From Euglena gracilis (Eukaryota > Euglenida > Euglenophyceae > Euglenales), in NCBI GenBank assembly GCA_039621445.1, contig CP154956.1:1596719-1660718 (forward strand): a DNA stretch of 64,000 bases, in the 5' to 3' direction. A model generated the notes under the pieces. The model made no database searches. It was not told the DNA's origin and saw nothing but the letters and a program-made list of their open reading frames with translations. The position numbers were made by a program, and so were the translations under genes. Positions 18,842 to 29,585 of this stretch are shown one piece after another. The first letter of the stretch is position 1; every line of letters begins with the position of its first letter.

Positions 18842-21800
18842 CTCCAAGTCCGAACCGGCCGCATAGCCGGCAACGGACTTTTTGGTGGAATAGATGGAAT
18901 TTAATGAGCGCACCGCCATTCGGGCCTCATTAAATTCCCTGTTCGAGGTCTCATCCCCCTCCCTGCCCGAAGCCGGGGTGTCCTCCTCCAAACAAGATAT
19001 CTTGAAACCGACCTTTTGCCGGTTGGAGGAGTAACCACGGTCATCGCGGCGCTTACCGCGATTTCCGTAGCCGGGCCGGGGGGAACGAGATCTGGGACAT
19101 TTGGATGAGTGGTGGTCTTTGGAACCGCAAAGTGAACAACGGGATTTGTGGCGGGATTCCGCATAACGGGGGGAACGGTATTCCGTTCTTCCGTCAAACC
19201 GTCGTGGCGAACGGGTTTCCCGTCGACCATGACCGGTGTACCGGGGATTCCCCGGTGACTCGCGCGAAGAGGATGATCCACTTCGCGAACGAGATCGTGA
19301 AGGGTCGCGATTGAAATCCCGTTTTCGGGTAGGGGGTCCAGGTGACCGACCGCGAGAGGGACGGGTTTCCCGACCATCACGCGATGGTGACTTGGGCCTA
19401 CTACCGCTAAAGCGGTTCTCCGAAGAACGTGAAACTCCCGATTGACGTGAAAACGCCGAGGAACCCGATCCCCGTGAGGAGGTCGAGCCCCTTGGGCTTC
19501 CAATACGCTTTCGCGCATCGGGATTCGGGCATTCCCGAGACATGTGACCAGATTTGTTGCACAAAAAGCACAGTTTATCCGTGCCTTGGTCCGAAAAACG
19601 CTGATTCCGTGTTTTCGGTCCCGTGGTGGGTGATCTCGGTGACATGGGTGATTTTTGCAACGCGTTAACCGCACCCGCAGGGATTCCCGCGGTGGGATGC
19701 GTTTGGAAAGCGGACTGTATTTGTCCCAAAACTTGTGTGAGCTTGAGTTGCTTTGACACATAATTCCAACGTTGGGCAAGAGTCATCTCATGCCCTGCCA
19801 ACTCCTCGCGATGGATATCCTTCACGAGGGATGGTGTGAAATGCAACAAAACCGCATCGAATTGTTCGCGCATTTGCTTCTCGCTAAGTTCATCAACTTC
19901 GGAAGCAAGTGCTAACCATTTGGCATACCAAAGGTCAATGGATTTCCATTTGCGATCCGATGGCGCGAATTGTCGCCATTTATTCTCCAGGGTAATCCTG
20001 GTGACCAGACTTGAGTTGGTTGAAGCGTATTGCTCAACCAGGTCATCAAATGATACGCCATTACGTATCACTAAATTGCGTGCGCGTTCTCGCTCCTCCC
20101 TCGGTAGGCAATCGATGAATTCCATCTTGACTACCTCGGGATTCGGGTCTTGGGTGGGTCCCTTTAGTGCCCAATAGTACTCCCAGTCCCGAAAGAATTG
20201 TCTCCATGTGGTTGGATCCCCGTCCCATTGGGGTTTCACCTTGTTCGCAATTGCGATGGTGCCCTTGAAGTCTCTCTGAGTAACCCGCTGACCCTCGGTG
20301 GTATTCCAGGGGTTTGGGTCAGGGTAATTCCTAACACCAAACGCGTTTCGCGGATTTTCCGCTCCATGTGTATCCCGTGCAGGATTTCCCGCACCAAGTG
20401 CAAGGTTGGCAGGATTTTCCTGCGGGATTTGCGAAAATTTTGGTGAAATTCTCCCTGTGGGGCGGGTTTCCCGCCGAAAACCCGACTGGTGGTCTGGTAA
20501 TCCAGAACCCGTTGGTGGTTGGTATGATCGCGAATGCGACACATGACCAATACCGGGTGTGGGGTGTTGGCTCATTCCTCGTACCAGGTTGGAATGTTGA
20601 ATTTCTTGGTGGAGACTCGGATTTTCGAGCGGGGGGTCAATTTCCTCATCGGAAATGTGTTGCGAAAAGTGAGTTTGTGGTGTGGGCAAATGCAAAGGTG
20701 GTACAATTCGCGTTTTCGCGGGTGGTTGTACCAAATTCGCGGTGGATGTAGGGATTCCTACTCCAGCAATGGTAATTTGCGAACGCGATTCCGGGACATT
20801 TGGAATACCAACCGCAGCGCTTACCGCGGTGGGTGGTGGCATAACTGGTACCGGAGTGGACATTTTATCCAAACTCGCGGACAAGTCATGCACCGTTTCT
20901 TCCAAATGTTCCACCAACTGGAGTTGGCCGCAAATACGGTCAACCTCAGTCTCCAAATGCCTAATGCGTTTGCGATAACGGGAAAAGTCGTCCAAGAGTG
21001 GTAACTTTTCAGAAACCAAGTGTAGGTCTTGGACAAGTTGTCTTTGGGACTCCTCCACATTCCGGAGTTGACCCGCAAGCGCTTTTACTGCATTTGAGAC
21101 AATTTGCAATTGGTGGGGTGACTTGGTGGGGGTTTCCGCGGTGGTGCGCGAATTTTCCGCGGTTGGCTTTTCCAACAACGCGGAAATTCGTCCATCCAAC
21201 CGTGAAACCTCATCTTGCATGGACCGGGCATTCCGATTCACCGATTCCTCAAGTTGAATCAAACTCGTGCAAAATGCTTGCAAGGTTTCCTTGTTGTCAC
21301 CAAGCATTTTGTTGTAAAATGAGCGAAATTCCGGTGACTCGGATATCCGAGCACGCGAAATGGGGGGCAGTGAGCGGATTTTCGCTACTGTGGTGGACAA
21401 CAAGGTGCAACGGGTTTGTAATTCCCCAATAGCGGCTTGGATACCACTAATGTCGGGAATTCGCTTGGAAAGTGCGGAAACATGCTCCTGCAAACCGACA
21501 ACGGTGGCATTCATACCGCCAATGTCCGTTTGCATTTGTTGTTGCGCGAAATCCAACCGTTGTGCGCAATCCGCGATTTTCGCGTTCAAGGTGGTTAATC
21601 CATCCTGATTTGCGGCACAATGGCAGGATTTCTGCTCCAAGTATAGGATGCGTTCCTCCAAAATTTGGATTTGCGAACGGGGAACAAAATTTTCTTGCAC
21701 ATTCGCCTGAAACTGCTTCAAATGCTCGATTTCCGAGCCAAGATGCAAAATACGTTGTTGGGCTTCTTGGAAAGAAGTAGTGAGTGTGGCAAAATGCTCA

Positions 21801-22495
21801 AACGCAACAAAATTACCGATTTCCGGCATTTTGGGGGTGGCAATTTGCGCTTGTAACTGGTGCTGCAATTGCAGTAGCATGGTTGAACAGGATTCCACTT
21901 TGGCAAAACGATGGCTCATACCATCTTGCACATGCAGAAACTTGGAATCATTCCGCGTTTCCGCTTCATGCAGCATTTCGCTGATTTGTTGGAAATTTTG
22001 TGGAAGTTGGATGCGCAAAATACTGTCAACACTTTCTTAAAAATGCTGAAGGTCTTTCCCCGCATTTTCAAAATTGTGTTGGCAATATTTGCCGATTTCC
22101 TGCAAATAATTCCAGCAACATTCCAGTTTGGTGTTGACAACCCTTTGATTGTCCTCATCGAACTGCAAAACTTTGTTGAGCATGGTTGCACATTCCGCAA
22201 CGCATTGGTGGACATGCAAAATTTGCTTACTAAGCGGGGGATCCGCTGGGAGCTGACCGAGAATTCGGTAAACATCACCGGGGGTGAGGTTATCCCTCAA
22301 ATCTTCCTCATAGTCCTCCACAATGGAAACGGCACCAGAGATTTCCGGTACCACCAGACGCATATCTGGGTTCCATGGCAATGCAGGGAAAACCGCAGCT
22401 TCCGCGGGAAATCCCGGCAATGCGCCAAATGGTGTGGGGGGGGGGGCAATTGAGGGGGGGGTTGGAAAAAACACGGTGTTTCCACCGAGTGACAT
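18839..22495 (-). CDS. gag: gag polyprotein (copy 2; one internal stop)
   Basis: A frame opens at 22495, has a TAA at 22039-22037, then runs unbroken from 22018 to the UAG at 18839. The in-frame part before the stop is homologous to gag of copies 3 and 4, so the internal stop is a mutation. Order: N-terminal region with an MRLVVPE motif; about 400 residues of heptad-rich probable coiled coil; proline-rich linker; capsid-type segment with GDPTTWRQFFRDWEYYW near 20200; zinc knuckle CX2CX4HX4C near 19575-19515; an R/S-rich stretch; a second knuckle near 19135-19085; acidic tail. At more than 1200 residues it is far longer than typical Ty3 Gag. Confidence 0.88.
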
Positions 22496-22941
22496 TCCAA
22501 AAGGCCCACCGGTGCTTCCACCGGGGATCTTTTGGGTGTGAACAGAGCAAAGGGCAAATACCCCTCACTTTGTTCATGGGTAACATGAGTAACCAAGTGT
22601 GAAGTTGCAAGGGGTTCATCCCCTCGCCGCATCAATGATGGGTGAATCGGGATGGAGGAAGGCATTTTGCCACCTACATCCCGCATAATCAATGACAATG
22701 ATGATGAAGAGGGTTCATTACCCCCATGCAACAATGAAGGCGTTTCGCCTTGTGACAATGACAAATGAGTCAAATTGCCTTCTTCTTGCTTGGGGGGTCG
22801 GGAATTGGAACTTGTTTCATTCAAACCGTTCCAATCCCCGCAATCTTCATCACAATTGCTCAATGAACTCATCAACAAGTCATAATCAAATTTGGCGTTG
22901 GGGCTTGTGCTCTGCATCTTTTGAGATGGGTAAAAAGGCAA
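22297..22941 (-). CDS. ORF0 or frame-shifted Gag N-terminus (copy 2)
   Basis: A 214-codon frame begins 220 bp after the primer-binding site and overlaps the gag frame. It is rich in S, P, N and H and holds an ETPCF motif also readable at corresponding places in copies 3 and 4. The overlap with gag lies around homopolymer G/C runs near 22437-22462. Either it is a separate leader ORF, or it is the true Gag start with a frame change at the homopolymer. Its last 50 residues are probably out-of-frame gag. Confidence 0.45.
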   Translation of the reverse strand: MPFYPSQKMQSTSPNAKFDYDLLMSSLSNCDEDCGDWNGLNETSSNSRPPKQEEGNLTHLSLSQGETPSLLHGGNEPSSSSLSLIMRDVGGKMPSSIPIHPSLMRRGDEPLATSHLVTHVTHEQSEGYLPFALFTPKRSPVEAPVGLLECHSVETPCFFQPPPQLPPPPHHLAHCRDFPRKLRFSLHCHGTQICVWWYRKSLVPFPLWRTMRKI

Positions 22942-23161
22942 AAACCCAAAAATTCACACAAATAAGCAGAGAAACAGGGACCAGAAAGGTTGTATCGGCG
23001 ATTACCGAACAGAGCCTTCTGAGACCTGTATCCTTGCTTAAAGGTTGGCTAGGGGCCAGGAACAGTACTTTCACCGTGTTTCACGGTTCAGTACGATCCT
23101 CACCACCAGTCAACCACAGAGTTTCTCTGTGTGGAACGTCTGTGTAGGATCGTTGCCTAAA
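22942..23161 (-). other. 5' leader of copy 2
   Basis: Region between the primer-binding site and the first ORF. It should contain the packaging and dimerisation signals of the element RNA, but I could not point to one. Confidence 0.5.
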
Positions 23162-23171
23162 TCTGCTACCA
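23162..23171 (-). promoter_or_regulatory. Primer-binding site of copy 2 (initiator tRNA-Met type)
   Basis: Coding-strand TGGTAGCAGA directly follows the 5' LTR. It is complementary to a tRNA 3' end TCTGCTACCA, as in vertebrate-type initiator tRNA-Met and unlike the plant form (TGGTATCAGA). The identical decamer is found at the same place in copy 3. Confidence 0.88.
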
Positions 23172-23584
23172 AGTTTACGTCCAAGGACTTCCCTTTGACC
23201 CCTTTTGCCCCGGAAAAGCCTGTTTCGCTTTCTCCTGGTGCGCACCTACTTAGGTGACTAAAAATCCTTGGAGTAACAAAGCCCCTTTTTCCCAATTCCC
23301 CTATGCTAAGGCAGAGCACAAAGCAAGTCGCTGTGTAAGGATTTTCCTTCACAGTCGTGTTCAGTCCTTTTCAGAGGTTTATCCTCTTACTTCAAAACAA
23401 TCAGAATGTGAAGAATAGAATACCACCTGTGAGGAAAAGAGATCACGCGAGCACGTGTGATACGTGTCGCTAATTCCCATAGGATCTGCCACGATCGTCA
23501 GGCTGTGTTCATCACAGCCGTCAGATTGTGACGGATCCAGACTCTGCAGGTTTCCTACAGAGCTGGGATCGTGCCTGGTACACA
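23172..23584 (-). repeat. 5' LTR of copy 2 (413 bp)
   Basis: Direct repeat of 6838-7249. Differences I can count: T/G near the 3' terminus (23175), G/A near 23253, one extra C near 23284 and G/A near 23547. It begins TGTGTACC after the target duplication and ends ACT immediately before the primer-binding site. No confident TATA box or polyadenylation signal was assigned. Confidence 0.92.
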
Positions 23585-23589
23585 CCTGT
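23585..23589. repeat. Target site duplication, right (CCTGT)
   Basis: Second copy of the pentamer at 6833-6837, abutting the 5' LTR of copy 2. Confidence 0.9.
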
Positions 23590-24135
23590 ACCTATACAAA
23601 GAACAGGACCCCCTGCTCAAGCCGTGCAGTCGGCACATGCAAAAGCACCCGCACAATCTACAATAAACCCCCCTCCCCAAATAGCGTTGCACTGCAGCAC
23701 TATTGGGAAGCCCCCTCCAGCTGTCGGGGGGTGCAGCACTATTTGGACCCTACCTGCAGGTGTTTCATTGAATTTCCTTTGATTTTGGGGGGTGCAGCAC
23801 TATTGGACGTTCGCTTCATTCGGTGGGAGGTGCAGCATTTGGGCCCGCAGCTCTACTGGCCCCGCAGCACTATTGGGGGAGGGGGGTTTACCCGTACGTA
23901 CACCTCCTGTTACGACTGCTCCACCACATACACCTTCACAACCAGCTTCGGCTGGACAGACACAACCACCTGTTGAACCGGGACAACCGTTCTCGGGTTA
24001 ACCTACGTTTGAGTCACCAGCACAACGCGCCACCTACAAGGAAGCTCTACAACATTTGACAGCCCCAGCAAAAACATACAACGTTGACGCGCGCAAACAT
24101 CCGCGTGGACCGAAGTTTGCAACCCCAGTCCTTTA
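23590..24135 (+). pseudogene. ORF3-like accessory gene of copy 3, continuation after copy 2
   Basis: The proline/alanine/glutamine-rich frame that stops at 6837 resumes here in phase when copy 2 and one target duplication are subtracted. It breaks down in a stretch with recurring GCAGCACTATTGG motifs (about 23690-23880), and a readable frame reappears from about 24000 to TAG near 24133. The gene is truncated relative to ORF3 of copy 2. It converges on the 3' end of copy 3 pol, which is on the other strand. Confidence 0.6.
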
Positions 24136-24265
24136 GCGAAAAGTCCCTCGCTACGGAAAAAAAAGTTTGGCTTCCGCCCATTATGCATTTTGGCATCCGC
24201 CCATTATACATTTTGTCAAAAGTCCATGCCATGGACAAATCGTGGACATCTTTGCACATTATCCC

Positions 24266-27200
24266 TTAGAAAGGTTTTACAGAAATGTCAATGTTGTTTC
24301 GTTTGTTCCATAGTTTCCAGTCTTGTTGGATATAGCCAACAACACTAGTTGCAGGTTCCCAGGTGTCCTCTTCGGGACCATACCCTTTCCACCTCACCTT
24401 CCAGTAGTGTTTACCCCTGTCTACTTTGTGGTCGAGGATTTTGTCAACGACAACATCATCTGTCTCAGGCACTTTTGACCATGGTTTGAAGTCGAGTCAG
24501 GGTACTGCTTTACCGGTTGGATGAGTCAGGTATGGTTTGAAGTCATCCTTGTGAACATCCTCGACACCGTTGGGTAAAGCGACTTTATAGCGCCCACTTG
24601 TACCCAACCGATCGAGGATCTCACATGGTCCGATCCAGAGGGGGTCCAACTTCGTGGATTGCATGCGGGTTCTACTGTTCCGAACACACACGCGGTCACC
24701 TGGGTCGTATATCGGTGATTTGTAATCTTGTAAAAATTGTCGTTGTTTTTGTAAGTGTATAGCGACTACGCGCTTTTGCACATCCGTGCGCAGTGATTCC
24801 ACTTCAGAGAACCATGTTTCGCAACTCACGCTAGATCGAGCGGGTCGTTCTGACGGGATGTCGCAAACGGCTGGTGGGTCTCGTCCGAAGACAATTTTGT
24901 ACGGTGATTATTGTAATATCAGACCCGGTAAAATGGTGACGTAAAATAAACACCAGGGTAATACTTGTAGCCAGGCATTGTGCAATTCGGCCAGTAAAAG
25001 TCGTAGCGTGTTGACTACAGCTTTCACTGCTGCTTCAGCGTGACCATTGCCTTTTGGACGGTAAATAATAGAAAAATACTTCTCAATTCCGAGTAAACCG
25101 CAAAGAGTTGTAAAAAATGGAGAAGAAATCAAGTGGTCTTGATCACTCACGATTTCATTCGGTAAACCCATGAGACACTGCATCTTTCTAAAAACATTTG
25201 TGCCAAAACTTGTGCTGTCAACCCTGCTTTCTGGCATGGAATGGCTACGATGTACACACTCAGCCGACATACGACAACAAGAACGTAATCGTAAATTCTG
25301 TCACCTGTTCCTTTGCAAGGTTCTATCTCCAGAAAATCCATGCAGAGGGAAGTAAAAATGTCATTTGGTACGGGGAAGAAGTCCATCGTACCAGGGGGGG
25401 TACCTCTGCGCGGTTTGACAGCCTGACAAATTTGGCACCGTTGCGAAACTTGTAAACAGCGCTTGTACAAATCTTTTTCGGTCAGGGTTGTACAGTACCT
25501 GCGACCCACCAAAGAAAGAAGTTTGTTTGCCCAGGGTGACCTTGGTTGTGATAACAGAAAAGTACGTCATCAACCAAGTCACAGGGTATGCAGTACTTGT
25601 AACCAGTATCATTCCGAAAAAAAAAACGTAAAGGCTACAAGGTATAATTCTCAACCAATTCACCATTACGCAATCTTTGCACGACATCATTGTAAAAACC
25701 AGCTTTGGAATAATCCCATTCACGAAAAAAGAGAGGGGATGGAGATTCTGATCGCGTAACTCGGCGGGGGCCCGGCATTCTGCGGCGTTGTCGTTTTCCC
25801 CGTGCGGGGGCTATCGGCATCCGCCGCCAAATCCGTGAAACAGTAAAATTATTAAGTAAGTTGTCAGCGGCGTCTGCGCGCCTTGCGAATTCGTCGGCTT
25901 CGCGGCTTCCGTGGAACGTGGCATCACCCTCGTCAAGGTTACCAGGGTAATGCCATGGTGCACGGGAGAGTGGGTCAGCGACTTTTTGAGTATGACCTGG
26001 TGTGTAAACTACCACCAGGTTAAATTGACTCAAAAATTCGTACCAACGGCATCTTCGGCCAACTGAGGACATGGCTTTGTTCAAGTCTTCGGTGAACCAG
26101 TGTTGGAGAGACTCATGGTCTGTCAACACTAGTATTTGTACGAGTAAACTGGCGACCCAACTTCGGAATTTTTGTAGGACAAGGACAATGGCATACGTCT
26201 CTTTTTCGTGTATAGTCCATTTGACTTGTCCTTTTCCGTATTCACCTTGTAGCTTTCTGCTGAAGAATGCTACAGGGCGCAGTTCATTGGACGAGTTATG
26301 TTGACTCAACACACCGCCGACAGCATAATCACTGCTGTCAACCTCCAGTACGTATGGTTTGTATGGGTCTGCAATGCCAAGTACAACACTGTCCAACATC
26401 AATTGTTTAATTGTCGTTAGCGATTATCGCGTTGGATCATCCCATTGTATCTTTGTATTGTAAGGAGCGCGGTTTTTGAGTTGTCGCGTCAGTGGTAACC
26501 TGGCCCCGGGTAATCTCAAGTGTGGGGTGGGGAAGAAAGGGGTGGGAAGGGGTAACCGGGTGATGGCTAGTGTCGAGAGGGGAGGGGCAGAGAGGCGGGA
26601 CGAGGGGAGGTTGGGAGCGGGTTCAGGGGGCGATTTTTCATGAGAAAAATCCTTCATGTAAATCGCGTATTACTGGGTTAAACCCAAAAATCCTTTTAAA
26701 TGTGTGATTGTTTTGATGTTTTCAGGTGTCCACTTCTTTATAGCTTCAATTTTGCTTGGAGATGCTCTCCTTTGTCCGTTGTTAAGAATGGGTCTACAAA
26801 ATTTTATCGTTTCGCGAAACAAATGCATTTTCACACCTTTCACGAAAAGCAAATGTTTTGGAACGTTGTCAGAACTGATCGTACATCGCGGTAGTAGATA
26901 TCAAGGATATCACTACCCGAATTTGTAAGTGGGGGAGGTGTGCCTATCAGCACGTCATCAATATATACCATTGCAAACGGTAAATCTCGTAAAATCCATT
27001 GTATCATTCTTCGGAACATGGCTGGGCCATTCTTTACACCCATTGGTAACACCGTCCATTGGTAAACTCCGTGGGAGGTTACAAATGCGGTGTATGGTTG
27101 TGACTCAGGGTGTAAGTGCATCTGGTGAAAACCATCCTCTAAATCGAAAATCGACCAGAGGCGGTTTTCCGCTGGTTTTGTCATCAAGTCTTCGATAAGT

Positions 27201-29582
27201 GGTAACGGAAATGGATCATACTTTGTCTGTGAGTTCAAGTATCGGTACACAAGTCTCCACTTCTTCTGTCCAGAAGCATCGGGAGGCTTGGGTACCACAA
27301 AAGCTTGTGAGGTCCACTCGCTTTTGGCTGGCATGATCCATTTTCGTTCAATCAGTTTTTCGATCATTGTATTGAGAGCTTGTTCTCTCTCGCCTGAACA
27401 GCGAAAGAATATTTGGTGCATGGGCTGTGCACCTTCTTTGTGTTTGATTTTACAGACACCAAAAGGTCCGCGAATTGCAGGATCTATGTCATGGGCACAG
27501 ATAGGATGTTCTAAAAGATCACTGAGTTCGTGATTGATCTTTGTACATAGTTCTTGTGATTAGGGATGTTGACCACTCGTTTCTATCACTGCGGATAGTT
27601 GGTATGTTTGGTCATTCTGACCTTTTCCCGTAGGAATTTGTCGGTGTGGTCAACAGTTAGGAATGCATCAAAGAAACAGACAAGAAAAATGATTTTCTTC
27701 AATGGTGGTAACATGACACCACAAAAATCTTCAAATAAAGGGGTGTCATTCGGTAAATCCCACGACTGAAAAAGTGACATACGTCAGTTGTTGGAACCAT
27801 TCCGCTTCGGGATTTATAGGAATGAGTAGCACACCGCGTGCTTGCTCCTGAAGGGTCTTGTCAACAACAAGAGTGATAAGTTTCAGAGGTGGGTGTAGCC
27901 ACAAGACCACATCACCCCAAAACTTATCAAACACATTTGTATGGCTTGACCAGTAATTGGGCAAACAAGAATGTGCGTTGGACGAGAACGCATCAATCTC
28001 CAATTGTAAGTCCATCGACTTCGCGATTTTCGCGATTTTGGAAAACCAGGTTTCCAAAAAGTGGTATTGTCCAAAATTGAACGCATTACAAATGCGGTTC
28101 GCGAAAACTGTCGCTGTTTCAGTCCTGTGGAGGGCTGAAACACAGTTTACCGAGCCACGTCGGTAATGCGGTGTGTCCGAAGACACTTCATCAGGCATTG
28201 TACCAAGTGTATGAGGTGTATCGGATTGTAAAGTACAATTGTCATTGGCATTCTGCCACTTGTATGCAGGGACATTGGAGGGTTTGACATTCCGCCATTC
28301 TGGGTCAGAGAGATTGGCTTTCTGCCATTGGATGTCCTCATGCACGATTCCCGCGATTCCGAATTGGGACGCTATTCTGCGTTTGACCAGTTTGTCGATG
28401 TACTTGAACACACAACGGGTAACACCCCGGTGTGTTGTGGTCTCGTTCAGCTGTCAGGGTAAACTCGGTACCGGTTCCGGTACCAAATGTACTCGGGTTG
28501 TTGAGTAAGGCGATTAGTTTGGAAGGTTCAACAATACATCCACAATCGAAATCAGGTTGTGTAGAAATTCTCCGACAATGTGCGCATTGGAAGGAAGTGT
28601 CGGTCTGGTAGTGCATGTCAGGCATGTGTAGTGTGTGTATGGGGGTGTTGAAAGATGTCCCACATCGACACACCTAGTGGAAAACGTAAAAGTTGTGCAG
28701 CTGGGCGGCTACTCGACACCGAAATTTCTTCAGGCCTTTGGGCTTTCACCTTGGAACCCAGTGAAACGTGGGGGGTTAAGCTACTTGCTTTCTCTACCGC
28801 ATGGGAAAGGTGCGGTAAAAGTGTAGTGGGTAGGTGGGCAGCTTTCTCTTTATCCCTAGGGTAGGAATCGGTTTTTTCGGTTGTGGAAAACGTTGTGGCA
28901 AGGCGGGGTAACGTCTGGGAAGACGCCTTGGGGGAGAAATTTGGTGGTGTGGGTTGTGTGCGTGAAGTAGTGCACAAACCGAGGGAGGGGCAGTCCACAA
29001 CAAGCAGGTTCTGACGCAGGAACGGAAAACCCAAAATTACGTCAGACACGCGGATACCCGATTCGTAACTCCAGGTACCCAGAAAATTTTGCATGTGTGG
29101 GGACTGTGAGTGGTGCTTGAGGATGATGGGGAGGAGTATGTCGAAAAAGCATCCCAAGTCACCACCGCACATGGGGCTGTTGTCAGCAGTCATAGTTTTG
29201 ATGGGGTACTTGGCTTTCACCAAGAGGGAGTTGGGAATTAGTTCCGTTCGAAAGAGAAGGGGAATTCGACACCCTGTGTCGATCAAAATTTTGCATTTGG
29301 TAGAAACATTTTGTGTTCCGATTTCTGATTGGACCAAAAGTTCCATGGGGGGTGCGCAAGATGCAGGATCCGGTGTAAAATTGTTGTCTCTCCAACTGTT
29401 CCAGGATCCCGTTCCTTCTTTGCTCAGCATTCCAGGCAGAAATTTGGAGTGGGGGGTGGGGGACACGAAAATTTTCCGGGTACCGACCAAAAAGGCAGAT
29501 GGGCAGGAACGTAAGGTTGATCAGGTCCTACTTCCATCTGTTCATCAGCCCAGAGGTCCGTGCCCACAGACCTCAGGCTCCC
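24266..29582 (-). pseudogene. pol: pol of copy 3, decayed
   Basis: Readable fragments follow copy 2 pol in order: protease with IDTG (29490-28618), four-cysteine motif (28673-28338, C-X2-C-X10-C-X-C kept), MT-like segment (about 28050-27790, with the WLHPP motif and GVLLIP strand kept), RT (27421-26670, YIDD present), RNase H (26402-25635), integrase (25512-24497) and chromodomain (24472-24266). Fragments are separated by stops and frameshifts. Divergence from copies 1 and 2 is substantial, so motifs shared here are likely to reflect past selection. Confidence 0.88.
26497..26627. other. Purine-rich insertion in copy 3 pol
   Basis: About 130 bp, G/A-rich on the + strand, interrupts the RT-RNase H connection between codons that are adjacent in copies 1 and 2. 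No inverted repeats or clear target duplication seen. Confidence 0.55.
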
Positions 29583-29585
29583 CTA
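29547..29585 (-). promoter_or_regulatory. gag UAG stop plus hairpin (copy 3)
   Basis: UAG at 29585-29583, GGG, then arms 29579-29567 and 29560-29547. Two C-to-T changes relative to copies 1 and 2 fall in the 5' arm and both keep pairing as G-U. No stop follows before the protease start region. Confidence 0.65.

Larger units (their letters stand above)
6838..23584 (-). mobile_element. Family A Ty3/gypsy retrotransposon, copy 2 (complete, 16.7 kb)
   Basis: Complete element read right to left: 5' LTR, primer-binding site, ORF0/gag, UAG, pol, ORF3, ORF4, 3' untranslated region, polypurine tract, 3' LTR. The LTRs differ at about four positions in 412 bp that I could count (three substitutions, one indel), so insertion was recent. 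Despite this, gag has one internal stop and pol has two compensating indels, so the copy looks non-autonomous unless these are sequencing errors. At 16.7 kb it is long for Ty3/gypsy because of ORF3 and ORF4. Confidence 0.95.

Noticed and set aside
6838-23584. The 6838 and 23172 repeats as part of a segmental duplication
   Set aside because: Primer-binding site, polypurine tract and 5-bp target duplication sit exactly at the repeat boundaries, which only LTRs explain.
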